The translations under genes were made by a program, and so were the position numbers. A stretch of DNA of 64,000 nucleotides, taken from contig JAOTOM010004617.1 in assembly GCA_034440615.1 (NCBI GenBank), positions 301,150 through 365,149 on the forward strand. Direction: 5' to 3'. A model generated the notes under the pieces. The model ran no database searches, was not told the DNA's origin, and was given only the letters and a program-made list of their open reading frames with translations. How positions within the stretch are numbered: the stretch's first letter is position 1; the number at the start of each line of letters is the position of its first letter. Shown one piece after another: positions 11,125 through 22,054 of the stretch. The stretch is from Ashinkailepas kermadecensis (taxonomy: Eukaryota; Arthropoda; Thecostraca; Neolepadidae).

Positions 11125-13300
11125 GGGCCCCACGAAGTTGGTTTGGTAACGGGCTTGAAGGCTTCCCTTCACTATTGGTGTACATGCAATTTTAACGACT
11201 TTCTCTACGCTATCTTGAATATTTTATGGCAATATGGAGTACTTTGACGGATTCTAATTGAAAGACCTATTATTTAGCTTCAGCAAAGGCCTATTATTTA
11301 ACTAAATGACCCAGTAATAATCGTCCTGCCTAGCAATGTGCCATTTCCGGCAGGCTCACCATCAAGTGCCTCCAAAATAAAGGGATTGTTCCCGATATTG
11401 GTAGGCTCCCTCTACCGTCCATTTTACGTGTTCAAGTTGTCACCCTCGTTCAAGAGCGGAAGAAAGGACAGTCAGTGGGGGCTAAGTGCGCCATAGCTTC
11501 TTCTCCCCAGTAGCAGGAGAGTTTCTGAAAGGTAACCACAGAAGACCGCCTGAAATGGTTCGACTACCCTGATCATGACCTCAGCTGAGATACCCCTCGC
11601 GCAAATGACGTCGCAGGAGCCGACGGGGACGGCTTCGGGAGCGGACACAGTAACGGCACCACTCGCGATCTGATCTGGTCACTATGTGCATGACCTGCCA
11701 GCGGTCCGCGAATTGGACCGTGCACGCCTGACCCAAGGTCTGCATGATGGTCGCTGGCAGCCGGCGGCTGTGGAAGGCTGACGTCTTCCTATTTATTTAT
11801 TTATTTCATGACTAATATGGACAGTCCCCTACGATTTGTTTTGGACATCACATTTTAAAATCATATTTAGGTACTCCAACATCCGTAGGTTTTACGTAAT
11901 CCAATATCAGTGCGTTTGTGATTCAACATCGGTAGGTTTTAAGCCGTCCAACATCATTAGGCTAGGTTAGGTTACGTTAGTTTTTATTGATAATCGTATG
12001 CTATTTTTTATTATATACCACCACATCCAAAGCCCTTTCCCCACACTTCCAATATGGTGCTGAGGTGGGACAGCATGTATCCGTAGTCAAATTATTTTCT
12101 TTGACTGATTTCTTAGATAGAAGTACTTCAACTTGAAGTGCTTATATCATGGGAATTTTTCATTTTCCAATTGAATGAGTGTCAAATTCGTTGAAATCAC
12201 ATCAGAAAACACCAGAAAAACAACATTTTTATAAAAAATGTTAGCCATTTTTACACAAATCTTGTAATTGTCGATGGAAAGAATCAACCTGAATATAGGC
12301 ATCACTCACTTGTTATCTCATGATAACCTCTCCTTTATATATAAGTTCGAGACATTACTTAAATTACACAGGTCAGGACTTCGAGCAATCGTGCTCCAAT
12401 CACCTGAACAAAACCAATATAATGCCACACATTGCAAAATACTTGATACTTTTCACCAATAAAGTTGAACATGTGTTCCTATAACAAGAACAATGCTATT
12501 TGTTCAACAAAAAAGATTATGGTTGTATTCCAGACTAAGTTTTAAGATATAACAGAAGACATATCCAAACTGGTTAAATTATGTTATATCCAATACACAT
12601 TTTTTCATACATAGGAGAAAAAAACTTGTTCAAACGTGAATGTACCTAATTTATATATTTGTCACCTGGTATCACTCTTTGTCCATTCTGTTAAAACAAT
12701 TCAGCTCATAAATGCACCATTTCAGTTAGCAGATCTGACCCAAATCATCTATTTCTCGTACCTTTGACCCTAACTTAGTGTAACTATAACTTAGTGGTAA
12801 ATGATTGACATGAGGGTCTTATTATGATTGTAACTCTAGGCAATAAGAACATATTTTCTACCAACAAGCACAATATTTGGTAGACTTCCAGTTTAGATAA
12901 AAAACAAGGTTTTGATAGAGATGTTTGAATGCATGCTTATTAACATGAGTAAGATAGTGTAACCACTCATTTCCATTGCATATGCTTAATCTTGGTTGAA
13001 AAGCAAGATAATACCAAAACCAAATAGAAGGGCTTTCAATTGGCTCATATACAAGAACTAGCTATTTAAAGCTCTATAAATTGCAAGGTAACCCAACATA
13101 AAATTAACTAGCCTAATCTAGTTTCACAGAGAAAAGTATCAAAATCTTGAAATAAAAGGACAGAACCAAACCAGGCCTATCCATCTTTTTCTTTGGTGGA
13201 GGAAAAATAATGCAAATATGCAAACAAAGCAGGCAAAGCACAACAAAGCAATCTTGCAAATGATGTAAACAGCAATAATACAGAAAAGTTTCAGGATTAC
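11125..13300. other. AT-rich interior without genes
   Basis: No open frame over 65 codons with recognisable sequence. Includes a short TTTA run near 11790 and TTAGG-like words near 11960. Nothing else is supportable. Confidence 0.5.
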
Positions 13301-13304
13301 CCTG

Positions 13305-13605
13305 GGTTTTGGTTGGTGTGACTATTATGGTGGGAAAAGCTGATGGTAGCAGACATTTGCTTCTCTGCAAAGAGGCAAGGTTAAACCGTTCTTGCTTCAG
13401 GTTTCTTCTCTTATCAATTTCTTTTAAATGCTTGGAGCATACTCTTGGTTCCCCTGCATTTGACAACTTAGACACATGTTTTATTGTGTGCCAAGATATT
13501 TTGTTCATGCAGAATCCTGATGAAAATGGTGCAACCAGATTTCTTCTTTATTAAGGTTGCCTGCCCAGTTCCACTTCTATCATCTGGTACTGCACAGTAA
13601 GGCAT
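13305..13605 (-). pseudogene. Decayed THAP-type zinc-finger coding segment
   Basis: Reading the minus strand, an ATG at 13603-13605 opens MPYCAVPDDRSGTG, which resembles the usual THAP start (M-P-x-C-x-V-P-x-C). Later frames give LHHFHQDSA, then RVCSKHLKEIDKR and finally LLPSAFPTI, matching the THAP order: an aromatic/HF segment, C-x2-H in VCSKH, and a final A-V-P-T-I/F block. The pieces lie in different frames, so at least two frameshifts separate them, and the second zinc-ligand cysteine is an aspartate (VPDD). THAP domains bind DNA in P-element-type transposases and in some host regulators. A transposon origin is favoured by the surrounding inverted repeats, but only the N-terminal DNA-binding part can be recognised. 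Confidence 0.5.
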
Positions 13606-13949
13606 GACACCTGAAAGAGAGATGTGTTCCATTCCTACATTTTATCTAGATGCTGAATTCATACTACATGAAATCAAACTGAAACTTATTGAAAGTTTCA
13701 GGAAGGCATTCCTAGATCACAATGGTATTGTACATAAAAGTTCAATTATGCATGTATCATCAATAATCCATGCAAGATTCATCAAGGAAAAATGCATCAT
13801 GCCCTGGGTCTAGATAATAGTGATCATTGCGTATGATTTGAGAAGAGTCCTCTGCAACCAAATTGATACCACGTTAAAAAAAAAACCTCGGAAGACGTCA
13901 TGGGGGCTTGAAGGAAAACTTCGATCTACCTTCTAGTAAAGGTACCTTG

Positions 13950-14011
13950 GGTTTGTTATTAGTCACACTCGAGTCTGATATATCAGACGCGCGTGTGACA
14001 AATAACAAACC
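13950..14011. repeat. 62-bp near-perfect palindrome
   Basis: Two 31-base arms meet without a spacer at tctgata|tatcaga; 28 of 31 positions pair. The outer ends are ggtttgttatt and aataacaaacc. It overlaps the right inverted-repeat end of the THAP-bearing block. Confidence 0.9.
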
Positions 14012-14348
14012 AACGCAATTTTATTCAGTACAGATGCCCATTGCAGTGCAGGACCGTTTCGGTTCCATATTCTTTTTCACAATTACAACCCATTTCTGTA
14101 TTGTGCTCCTGGCACTAGGATTGACTGATTGTGATTACTGATACTGATTGTGAATACCAAGCTTAACATTAATAATTATTTGTAGTTATTGTCATTGGTT
14201 TTTGGTAAATAACTTCAGTACCCCTCATTCTTTACTCACTGGCAGATGATAGGTTGACAATTGTATTGCTAAGCATGAATAATTATGCTGTGTTTTTACT
14301 CCCTACTTTGTGTCATGAAATAATATTCACACAGATACATTCTTTATA

Positions 14349-14570
14349 TCATTTGTTCATAACTTGCATTTGAGTCACAAGACTCAAATGACTCCTTGTG
14401 ATTCGAATGATTGACTCATGATTCAACTCATTTATTTTTAGAAAGATGTGATTCAACTCACGACTCAAGATATAGCTTGGGGAAAATAATCGATTCAACT
14501 CGCGACTCATCCAAAAACAATTGGTTCATGAGTCGATTCTCGATTTAACTCGAGTCGAGCACAATCTGTC
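14349..14570. repeat. GACTC/GATTCAACTC-rich degenerate repeat
   Basis: Motifs gattcaactc, gactcatg, gagtcg and gactcaag recur every 10-35 bases on both strands (about a dozen hits). Confidence 0.7.
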
Positions 14571-14626
14571 TAACATAAGTGATATTCATCTAGTTGTCTA
14601 TTCCTGTAGAAGACAATTAGATTAGG

Positions 14627-14630
<4 letters not shown>

Positions 14631-14696
<66 letters not shown>
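14631..14696. repeat. (TA)n microsatellite
   Basis: Uninterrupted TA dinucleotides for about 60 bases, flanked by similar words tagaagacaattag and tagaagacagttga. Confidence 0.95.
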
Positions 14697-14699
<3 letters not shown>

Positions 14700-14703
<4 letters not shown>

Positions 14704-15140
14704 AGAAGACAGTTGACTAATTGTCTCTGTCTAGTATGTTAGTGTTCTTGAGGCATTTCGATCATTATCTGGCAGTATAGGAGGTAGCCACTTATAGTCA
14801 ATAATAGTCAGCTATTTATTTAATGTTTGTCATTTGTTTTAACGAGTTGACTTCTTCTTTCTTTAAAACCACATCACTTGTCAATTTTCTGCACAGCGAC
14901 CTTGTGTCAAATGTTGACCAGTGCCAAGTGGTGATTAGCTATTGCGTTGTGTCAATTGTCTATTGATATAAGAATAGGTGGCTTGTTCTGTGCCATTTGT
15001 GTGAGCTTCAAGTACTCTTGAATGAAGTGCATTCTGAAAAAAAAACATTAGGGGATTAGCTTGTAGGTGCTGCATAATTAGGAACTTACATACCTCAAAG
15101 CTTTGCGTTAGGCGTCATAAGCGGACATAATACCAGTGGC
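14700..15140. other. No feature recognised
   Basis: AT-rich sequence with an A9 run near 15040. No gene or repeat is supported. Confidence 0.4.
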
Positions 15141-15145
15141 GCCGC

Positions 15146-15183
15146 TCTGGTGGTGGGTTTGTGAAGGAACACCACCAGAGTGG
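15146..15183. repeat. Hairpin, 11-bp perfect stem
   Basis: CTCTGGTGGTG and CACCACCAGAG are separated by a 14-base loop. Confidence 0.8.
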
Positions 15184-15328
15184 GCTTTCTCCGATTAATG
15201 CTATATTCTGGTTTCTAGACGAGGTGCAAGTAATTTCCAATGGTCCAATTTGAACAACATTGAAATAAGCTCTCTTATGATGTGTAGTTCGTTTTATTAT
15301 CAAATCATTTCACCCTGTTACTTTGCCC

Positions 15329-16238
15329 TTAACACGCGCACTGGAGGGGGGCGAAATCCGCCCACCCCTTCGGTTTTTCGCAAATAACTGCAAATTTTAC
15401 CGGTCGATATACGCGATTTTCGGTGTACCTGCTTAGAAATGAACGGCGCGTCGTTTAAAGTAAGAAAATGGAAATCGGGAGAAGTTTTTTCAAATTAGTG
15501 GCCGCTAAAGTAAAAAAATGTTATAGCGCCAGACCACAAAAATCGGCGCTGATGCGCTTCCAGTATACTGACAAAAGGGAAGTGTTCTAGGCAACACTAG
15601 CGACTTGTTTGATGCATATTGATATACTGTATAGTTTCAAGGTCATGTTAGGTCACCAAGGTCAAGTCAGGTCAAGTTCATGACAGGTTAATGGAACCAA
15701 ACTTGATCAACTGGAATGTTGCCATAAATGCACTACTGGTTGTCATTTGTACTGTTTGTCATTGCGTTTCCATACTTTATTCATGTATTTTCACGAAGCC
15801 CTTCTTCACGAAGCCGATTGCTCCGAGCTGCCCGACGGAGCAGTCGGGCGGGCGGCCGGTTCCGGTAACTGGAACAGGTAACTGACCTGATAAAGTGGTG
15901 CTATATAGGTGACCTGAGGTCAAATGTTGCGTCTAGCATCTGCATTGCATCATTAGTAATGTCCAAAACATCATTGATGCCCATTTTTGAGCATTTAAAC
16001 ACAATCATAGCGATCCATAACGATGACAAGCCAAGCCACGCAAAACCGGAAAATTTTGCCAATCTGACCTCATTTGACCTTGACGATATCGACCTAAGGT
16101 CACGAAAATTACACACAATAGAGATCACTGCCGTGCCCATCCACCCTGCGAATTTCGTTCCTCCAGCTTTACTAGGAGCCGAGATCTTAGGGGGTGGGGT
16201 GGGGGGCGGAATCCGCCCCCCCCTCCAGTGCGCGTAAT
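15329..16238. mobile_element. MITE-like element 2: TTAAC termini, AGGTCA repeats
   Basis: Left end TTAACACGCGCACTGGAGG is matched by the right end read in reverse (ATTACGCGCACTGGAGG), and both continue into a G-run/C-run sub-hairpin (ggggggcgaaatccgccc and ggggcggattccgcccc). This layout follows element 1: TAAC, a CGC-rich word, then AGGGGGG. AGGTCA half-sites stand at 15640, 15650, 15659 and 15669 on the plus strand (spacers 4, 3 and 4) and TGACCT at 16065 and 16075 (spacer 4) on the other side, so the hexamers point inward from both ends. No coding frame is present. Right-hand TA duplication is less clear than in element 1. Confidence 0.65.
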
Positions 16239-16327
16239 TCTCAGAGGCCCTCCACCAGGGAGGGCCCCTGAACGAAAATCGTACGTGTTACATTTTTATA
16301 TCATCTGGAATAACTTCCATTAAGGTT

Positions 16328-16683
16328 TAACCCTGTCACTTTTGCGTTCAATTCCAGAATTTGTGTTCCAAATTATCACAGTGTATCACTTTAAATTGTA
16401 TATCAGAAGTTCGACATTACCGAATTAATTTACAATGGTCAATACAATAAACGGGCATAAGATCCGCTTCCTTCTGATGCCATTATCGACCACTTTTATA
16501 GATATCTAACCCCGACATGTTTACACTCAATTCCAAGATTTGTGTCTCAAATTATCGCATTGTATTCCTTTAAAATGTATATCAGATGTTCTACATTAGC
16601 GAATTCGTTTCCAATGGCCTCAACTAAACCGGCATAAAATCAACTGCCTTCCGATGCCATACTCGACTACTTTTATAGATATC
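16328..16683. repeat. About 178-bp satellite-like unit, two tandem copies
   Basis: Units 16328-16506 and 16507-16683 both start with taacc and end with acttttatagatatc; a third partial unit (taactgtgtcactttt) starts at 16684. Divergence is roughly one in five positions by eye. Confidence 0.8.
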
Positions 16684-16719
16684 TAACTGTGTCACTTTTT
16701 ACCTTTTGACATGAAGCTT

Positions 16720-17500
16720 TGCGACATTATTGACGTTCTGGCATGGCTCGATGCACGTCAAGCGCCGACGGTTGCTGCCTGGAGGATCCGTAGGGCCACC
16801 GAGCGATGGCACTACAAAAAGTAAACTTCTACCCTTCAACAATGCTAAGCAACATCGGCTCTGCCACGCCAAATTGGTGTAGGAGAAATTCACGGTTGTA
16901 TATGCATTACTTCCCTTCAACGCCCATTAGCGTAATGTTCTGAAACAATTTCGTGAAAACCTGTCGGCCCCAACTATAATGGTGGCGGAACTCACGCCAG
17001 GCACATCGCCCATCCTTTCAAATATGAAAATATGCATGTAACTTTGGCGTTTGGCCCCACTAACATTCAGGGAATAGGAATCCCGCGCCCCGCCATATTA
17101 TGAATGGCGGGCGGTCGGGGACGGGCCGGTGGCCGCAGGCGTCCGGCCGTCTAGGGTTGAAAATAGTTCCAGAAGGAAATACGGAAAATAACAACATGCG
17201 CAATATGTCACTGTAAGTGGCAATACAATTGACGTCTGAAGGCAAGCTAAAGTTCATAAATGCACTGCGCATCATATTTTATGGAGACAGAGTCTCATAA
17301 ATTGTAACTATATTCTTCGCGCACACACTAGTAAGCATCCGGGCGCGCTTGTCGCGGGCGCAAGTTTCAGAGTTCCTGAATGGCATCAGGAACCTACCTG
17401 TTTTCTTTCTTTACTGGAGATCCCCCGATGTCAGCATTAACATTGCGTTTGACGCCTAACGGTCAGTTATTTTTATCTGCTCTGTTACTTTTGTATATGA
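16720..17500. other. No gene recognised
   Basis: Short unrelated frames only. A small hairpin, cccgccat/atggcggg, lies at about 17089-17111 in a GC-rich patch. The segment just before 17508 ends in a pyrimidine-rich stretch and TAG. Confidence 0.4.
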
Positions 17501-17507
17501 TTTTGTA

Positions 17508-18468
17508 GCAAGTCACTAGAGGAGGAGGTTAGGGCCCTTAAGGCAGAGCTTTCCAAGCTCAAGGCTGCCCTTGTTGCACAGGGTAGGCGAGAAAATGCAA
17601 CAAGTAGGGGTCAGTCTGCAGCAGGGGCATCCTATGCCCAGGTAGTCACAGGTCACCAGGTAACTGAGGCTCCCCTGCTGTGGGGGTGGCTGAGGTATCT
17701 GTAGAGAAGAATATTCCTAGTGAACAGTGCAGTTCTAGTTCTGGTAGTTCACAGGAGGGGAAGTGGTATAAAGTCAGGGGGTGGAGGATTTGGAGGCGCA
17801 AGCCTAAGCAAGGGGTCAGTGAGTGGCAGGTGGCAGATGGTAGGAGTGGGAGGCAGCCTAGTCGAACAGCTAAGCAGGCAGGCATATTAACATCAAATAG
17901 GTTCCAGGCATTGGAGGACTGCCCTCAGGATAGTAGCAAGGAGACAGTGCTGGTCGTAGGCGACTCTCGTGTGCGGCATTTGGATATGGTGTTCTGTAAA
18001 GGTCGTAGAGGCAGGAGGTGCATCACCAGGCCTGGTGCCAAGGTCAAAGACCTGGTGCCAGTAGTGGAACAGGCCACCAGTGAGCACCAATTTAGGCCTT
18101 TAGGGTAATACAACTGCCTTTAGGGCAGTTGTAGTGTAGGTAGGACTAAATGACATAGGTCCTGCTAGGAGTGAGGAACTGCTGCAGGACTACAGTGCCC
18201 TTCTGGCCACCCTGAAGCATAGCAATAGCAGAGCCATTGTGACTGCTATTCTGCCTATGGCTGGAGTATCCCTGAGTGGAGCTCTAGGGCACTGGCAGCC
18301 AATGCCAGGGTAGGTAGGCTCTGCCATGAGTTAGGTTTGACTTTTGTTGACGAGTGGTGCAGGCTTTATGGCCCATGGGACCTCTATCAGAGGAATGGCC
18401 TGCACTTCTCCGAGAAGGGGGTGCATGTGTTAAGCAAAGTATATGAGCATGTCCTTCAGGGAAACTAG
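17508..18468 (+). pseudogene. CR1-like ORF1 remnant with esterase-type domain
   Basis: The region opens with a coiled-coil segment (LEEEVRALKAELSKLKAAL at about 17513). Next come blocks typical of SGNH/GDSL hydrolases as found in ORF1 of CR1- and L2-type LINEs: VLVVGDSRVRHLD (block I serine, about 17945), VVVGLNDIGPAR (the G-x-N-D block, about 18128) and LHFSEKGVHVLSK with the block V histidine (about 18400). Interpretation of the esterase as an RNA/membrane-associated accessory activity of the LINE is family knowledge; its exact role is not settled. The blocks fall in more than one frame and are interrupted by stops (for example near 18106), so no functional protein remains. Confidence 0.7.
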
Positions 18469-18659
18469 ACAATGCGGTGGGGACGGATGAAGTGACATTG
18501 CCATCTCAGGGATATGCCAATAGTGACAGCCTGGGCAATAGAACCTCACAGTCAGCAAATAGGGATAGCAGTAGTTCAAGGGGGCAGAGTGGCAGCTCAT
18601 CCAAAGATGAAAGAGCTACTCCGCATGAAAAGGTCAAAACTGGTTATGGAACGTTTCTT

Positions 18660-21051
18660 AAGTGTATGATGCTTAATGCTCAGACTATTCGATCCAAATT
18701 TGATGAGTTCAAGTGTTATGTTGCTGAGGAGGAACCAGATTTTGTTTGCATTACTAAGGAATGTGTCAGTGAGGGGTATTTTGGGGATAACTTGCAGGAC
18801 TATGAGATCCAGGGATACAATATGTTTTCGTGGAGTAGGGATTCAGCAGTGAAAGGGATTGGTGTAATGATCTAGGTGAATAGCTTATTCAGTTCTCAAA
18901 AAGTAGCAAATGGGGTAAAAATGTGTCTGTGGAGTCCATTTGGCTTGATGTCGCTGTGGGAAAAGGCTCAATAAACTGAGAATATGAGTTTTGTACCGAT
19001 CAGGAACCTTGCCACAATCTCAGCAACTGGAGCTCGATAAGGTAATTTGCGAGGAGATCAGTAGAAACTTTCGGAGGAAATGCCTTATTCTTGGTAACCG
19101 TAATCTAAAGGGATATGGAAATGTTTGTGTTGGCTCCCCATCATGCAAAATGTTTAGGAAATGCCTGGAAGAGGACCTGTTTTTACAACATTTTGTAACG
19201 GAACCAACTAGGCCTGGCTCATTCTTGAACCTTGTCATCTCAGATTTAAGTGATTTAGTTCAAGACTTCACTGTAGGAGAAACTCTGGAAAGAAGTGACT
19301 ATAACATAATGAGATTCAAGGCGCAAGTAGCGGGGACATTCAAGGATAATTTGGCAAAGGTTCCTAATTTTAACAGGGCAGACTTTGACTGCATGAGAGC
19401 GGCCGTGCCATAGAAAGGGAAGAAGAACTTTAAAATTTAAATGCTGTGAAATGTGGGAAAAGTTCCAATCTTACTTGAGGGAAATTCAGTTTAGACATGT
19501 CCCCCAGAAACAAAGGCGCAAAAGAAGGGTAGGAAAGCCAGTATGGCTTACGCCAGATTTGATAAAAGCAATAACGGCTAAGAAAGATGCATTTAGAGTG
19601 TTTAAGGAAGCTTCAAATATTGTAAATCTAAGGTCGTATGAAAAAGCTAGGGACGCTGTGAAGCAGAAAACCAGAGCAGCAAAGCGAGCAAAAGAATTTG
19701 ATTTGGCTAGGAACTGTAATGGGGACAGCAAAAAGTTGTTTTAGTTTTTACAAGCTGAGTACAGTTTCTAGCACACTTGGTCCACTGGAAGTAAATGGGA
19801 CTATATTGAGTCAGGATAGGGAGATTGTTGAGGAGCTGAGCAAGCAGTTTAAATCAGTGTTTACATTGGAAGATGTGACTATTCTGCCAACCGTACACCA
19901 CAGTTCAGTGACAGGTGATCGGATGAACGATGTTGATTTCATTGACAGGGATGTTGTTTTCAATCATATCAGGAAAATAAAACCTAACAAAGCAGCAGGA
20001 CCTGATTAAATTTTTGCCAGGGTATTGCGGGAAGCTGGAAAGGAACTGGCAATTCTACTTAGTATAATATTTGGTATATCAGTTTCACAAAATGAAATTC
20101 CAACACATTGGAAAAGGACATATGTAGTTCCTATTTTCAAGAAAGGAGAAAGAGGGAAAGTTGAAAACCATAGGCCAGTAAGCTTCACATCCCTAGTCTG
20201 CAAGGTACTCGAATCAATTACGAAGGATAGAATAGTTAGTTTTCTGGAAGGAAACAGGTTGATTGAAGATACTGAACATGGGTTTAGAAAATGGTGATCG
20301 TGTCTCACAATTCTACTGGACATTTTGAATTTCGCTTCAGGACAATTTGATCAGGGAAATCAGGGTCACTATTGTTCAATATATTTGTAGACAACATTGA
20401 AAGTAGCCTAAGCAGCAAGGTTTTAAATTTTGCGGATGATTTGAAGGTCTTTAGGTCAATAACAGGACACAATGAGCAGGTCTCGCTGCAGAAAGACTTA
20501 GACGAACTTGTGAAGTGGTCCGAAAAATGGCAAATGAAATTTAATTTTGATAAGTGCAAAATCATGCATGTAGGTTAGCAGCATATGAAGGCTCCAAACT
20601 TGATGGATGGCCAAGTACTATCTGTTACTCAATAGGAGAAGGACTTAGGTGTTAATTTGAACACAAAATTGGGGGCATCAGAACAGACCAAAGAAGCCAG
20701 GAAAAAGGCACTAAGAATGCTTTGGGCAATGAATAGGAATGTATCATATCATGAGGAAGTCATCAGGAAGCTTTACTGTGCATATGTCAGGCCACATTTG
20801 GAATACTGTGTCCAAGCTTGGTCCCCTAATGATGAAAAAGAATGTTGGCTTTTAGAGAGAGTACAAAAGAGGGCAACACAAATGGTTAATGGTATAAGCA
20901 ACCTAGCATTTGAGGAAATATTGAAGAAATTGAATATGTTTTCACTTAGGTATAGAAGGCTGAGAGGAGATCTCATCGAGGTCTTTAAATTTGTTCATGG
21001 TCAGGAACAGGGATATCTCAGGAAAATGTTTAATTTAACAGAATTGATGTA
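18660..21051 (+). pseudogene. CR1-like ORF2 remnant (endonuclease and reverse transcriptase)
   Basis: Pieces in order: endonuclease start LKCMMLNAQTIRSKFDE (18660 on, stop near 18873); endonuclease end LGNRNLKGYG...SDYNIMRFK (19080-19330); linker (KRRVGKPVWLTPDLIKAI, 19520 on); reverse transcriptase fingers NKAAGPD, stopped at 20007; THWKRTYVVPIFKKGE...RPVSFTSL...HGFRK, stopped near 20296; then LLFNIFVDNI and the catalytic NFADDLKVF (about 20430); and a thumb segment ending ...FVHGQEQGYL. The palm A motif and about 100 neighbouring residues are missing: FDQGN at about 20355 is followed at once by the sequence that normally comes after the QGS box, so an internal deletion of some 300 bases is inferred. 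No function can remain. Confidence 0.8.
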
Positions 21052-21270
21052 ATTAGAGGTCATTAATTCAAAACTGAAGTTCATCATAACAGGACAAAGT
21101 TAGGACAGTCTTTCTTCACCAACGGGGTCGTAGAACACTGGAAACAGCTGCGAGAAACCATTGTCAGCTGCAGCACACTGAACATCTTTAAAAAAACAAC
21201 ATAGACAATCATTATAAGAATAGAGGGCTTTATGTCTTTATGAAGTAGCCAGGTGAAGCCCGGGAATGGC

Positions 21271-22050
21271 TGGTTAATGTGGCAGGAATTGTCTGCTTCG
21301 GACACATCTACATCCATGTCATGCTTAAGTGTTGTGCATTCCGAAAAAAAAGTACAATGATGGTAAATAGACAGCCTGCGAGCAGATCCCCTGTTATTTT
21401 GAACGCAAATGCTACTAATAGTGGCAAAGGGGATCATGTATGATGAAGTGAGATAATTGATATGGAAGCATAAACTCTCAATGGATAGACAAGAAAAATT
21501 ACTTCCGTAGCATTGGGTTTCAGTGGTGTATTTAGGTAATTATTTCATGGTGTTTTCATAATCTTACTTCCAGGTTGCGTATTGCACAATTAAAAATCAT
21601 AATTGAACCGTAGCCCACGTTTCATGATAAATGAGCCTCTAATGCAAGTGCAACTCTGCTCACCTTTTGTGGTATTTCATATTCTCTTGGTGGGACAAAA
21701 AGTGAGTGCAAATTCCAGCACACTGTACAGCTAATTCAGTGTATCAAAAGGCTTACCTGGAATGTGCTTTGCCCTACTCCAAATGAGTCGGCGCTGCTCC
21801 GAGTGCCGACGATGAGGTTCGTGCTGTTGCGATGGTGTGGTGATGGTGAGGTGAGGTGAGTTGAGAATTTGACGCAGTGTTCGTTCAATTGTGAACGATG
21901 ATTCCCGTGTGATGCTGTGTCGGTGGTCGGTGTAGGTGCCTACCAGGTATGCGCCGTGTGCAGAGTGGGCGCTGGACGCCACTGTGGGTGCCATAGTGCA
22001 CGGGTCGGTCCCGCCACACCCACAAGCTTGGGAGATGCCGCGTCACCTCT
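21271..22050. other. No gene recognised
   Basis: Contains gtggtgatggtgaggtgagg simple-sequence near 21835. No coding evidence. Confidence 0.4.
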
Positions 22051-22054
22051 TCAC

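Larger units (their letters stand above)
11071..14055. mobile_element. AT-rich block bounded by inverted repeats, with THAP relic
   Basis: ggtcctgcactgcaataggt at 11071 continues for about 54 bases and matches, inverted, the sequence ending at 14055 (tgcccattgcagtgcaggac). The enclosed 3 kb is distinctly AT-rich compared with its flanks, and holds a decayed THAP-type zinc finger on the minus strand (13305-13605). THAP domains occur in P-element-type and some other DNA transposases, so an old, mostly gutted DNA transposon is a reasonable reading. No clear target duplication is visible at the two ends, so the boundaries are uncertain; two unrelated copies of a repeat in opposite orientation remain possible. 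Confidence 0.4.
17505..21270 (+). mobile_element. Decayed CR1-like non-LTR retrotransposon
   Basis: One element in plus orientation: ORF1 remnant (coiled coil, then an SGNH/GDSL esterase-type domain) followed by an ORF2 remnant (endonuclease, linker, reverse transcriptase). The order and the sequence style (FADD catalytic box, no RNase H) match the CR1/L2/Rex1 group. Many stops, several frameshifts and an internal deletion show it is old and inactive. Both outer ends are approximate. Confidence 0.8.
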
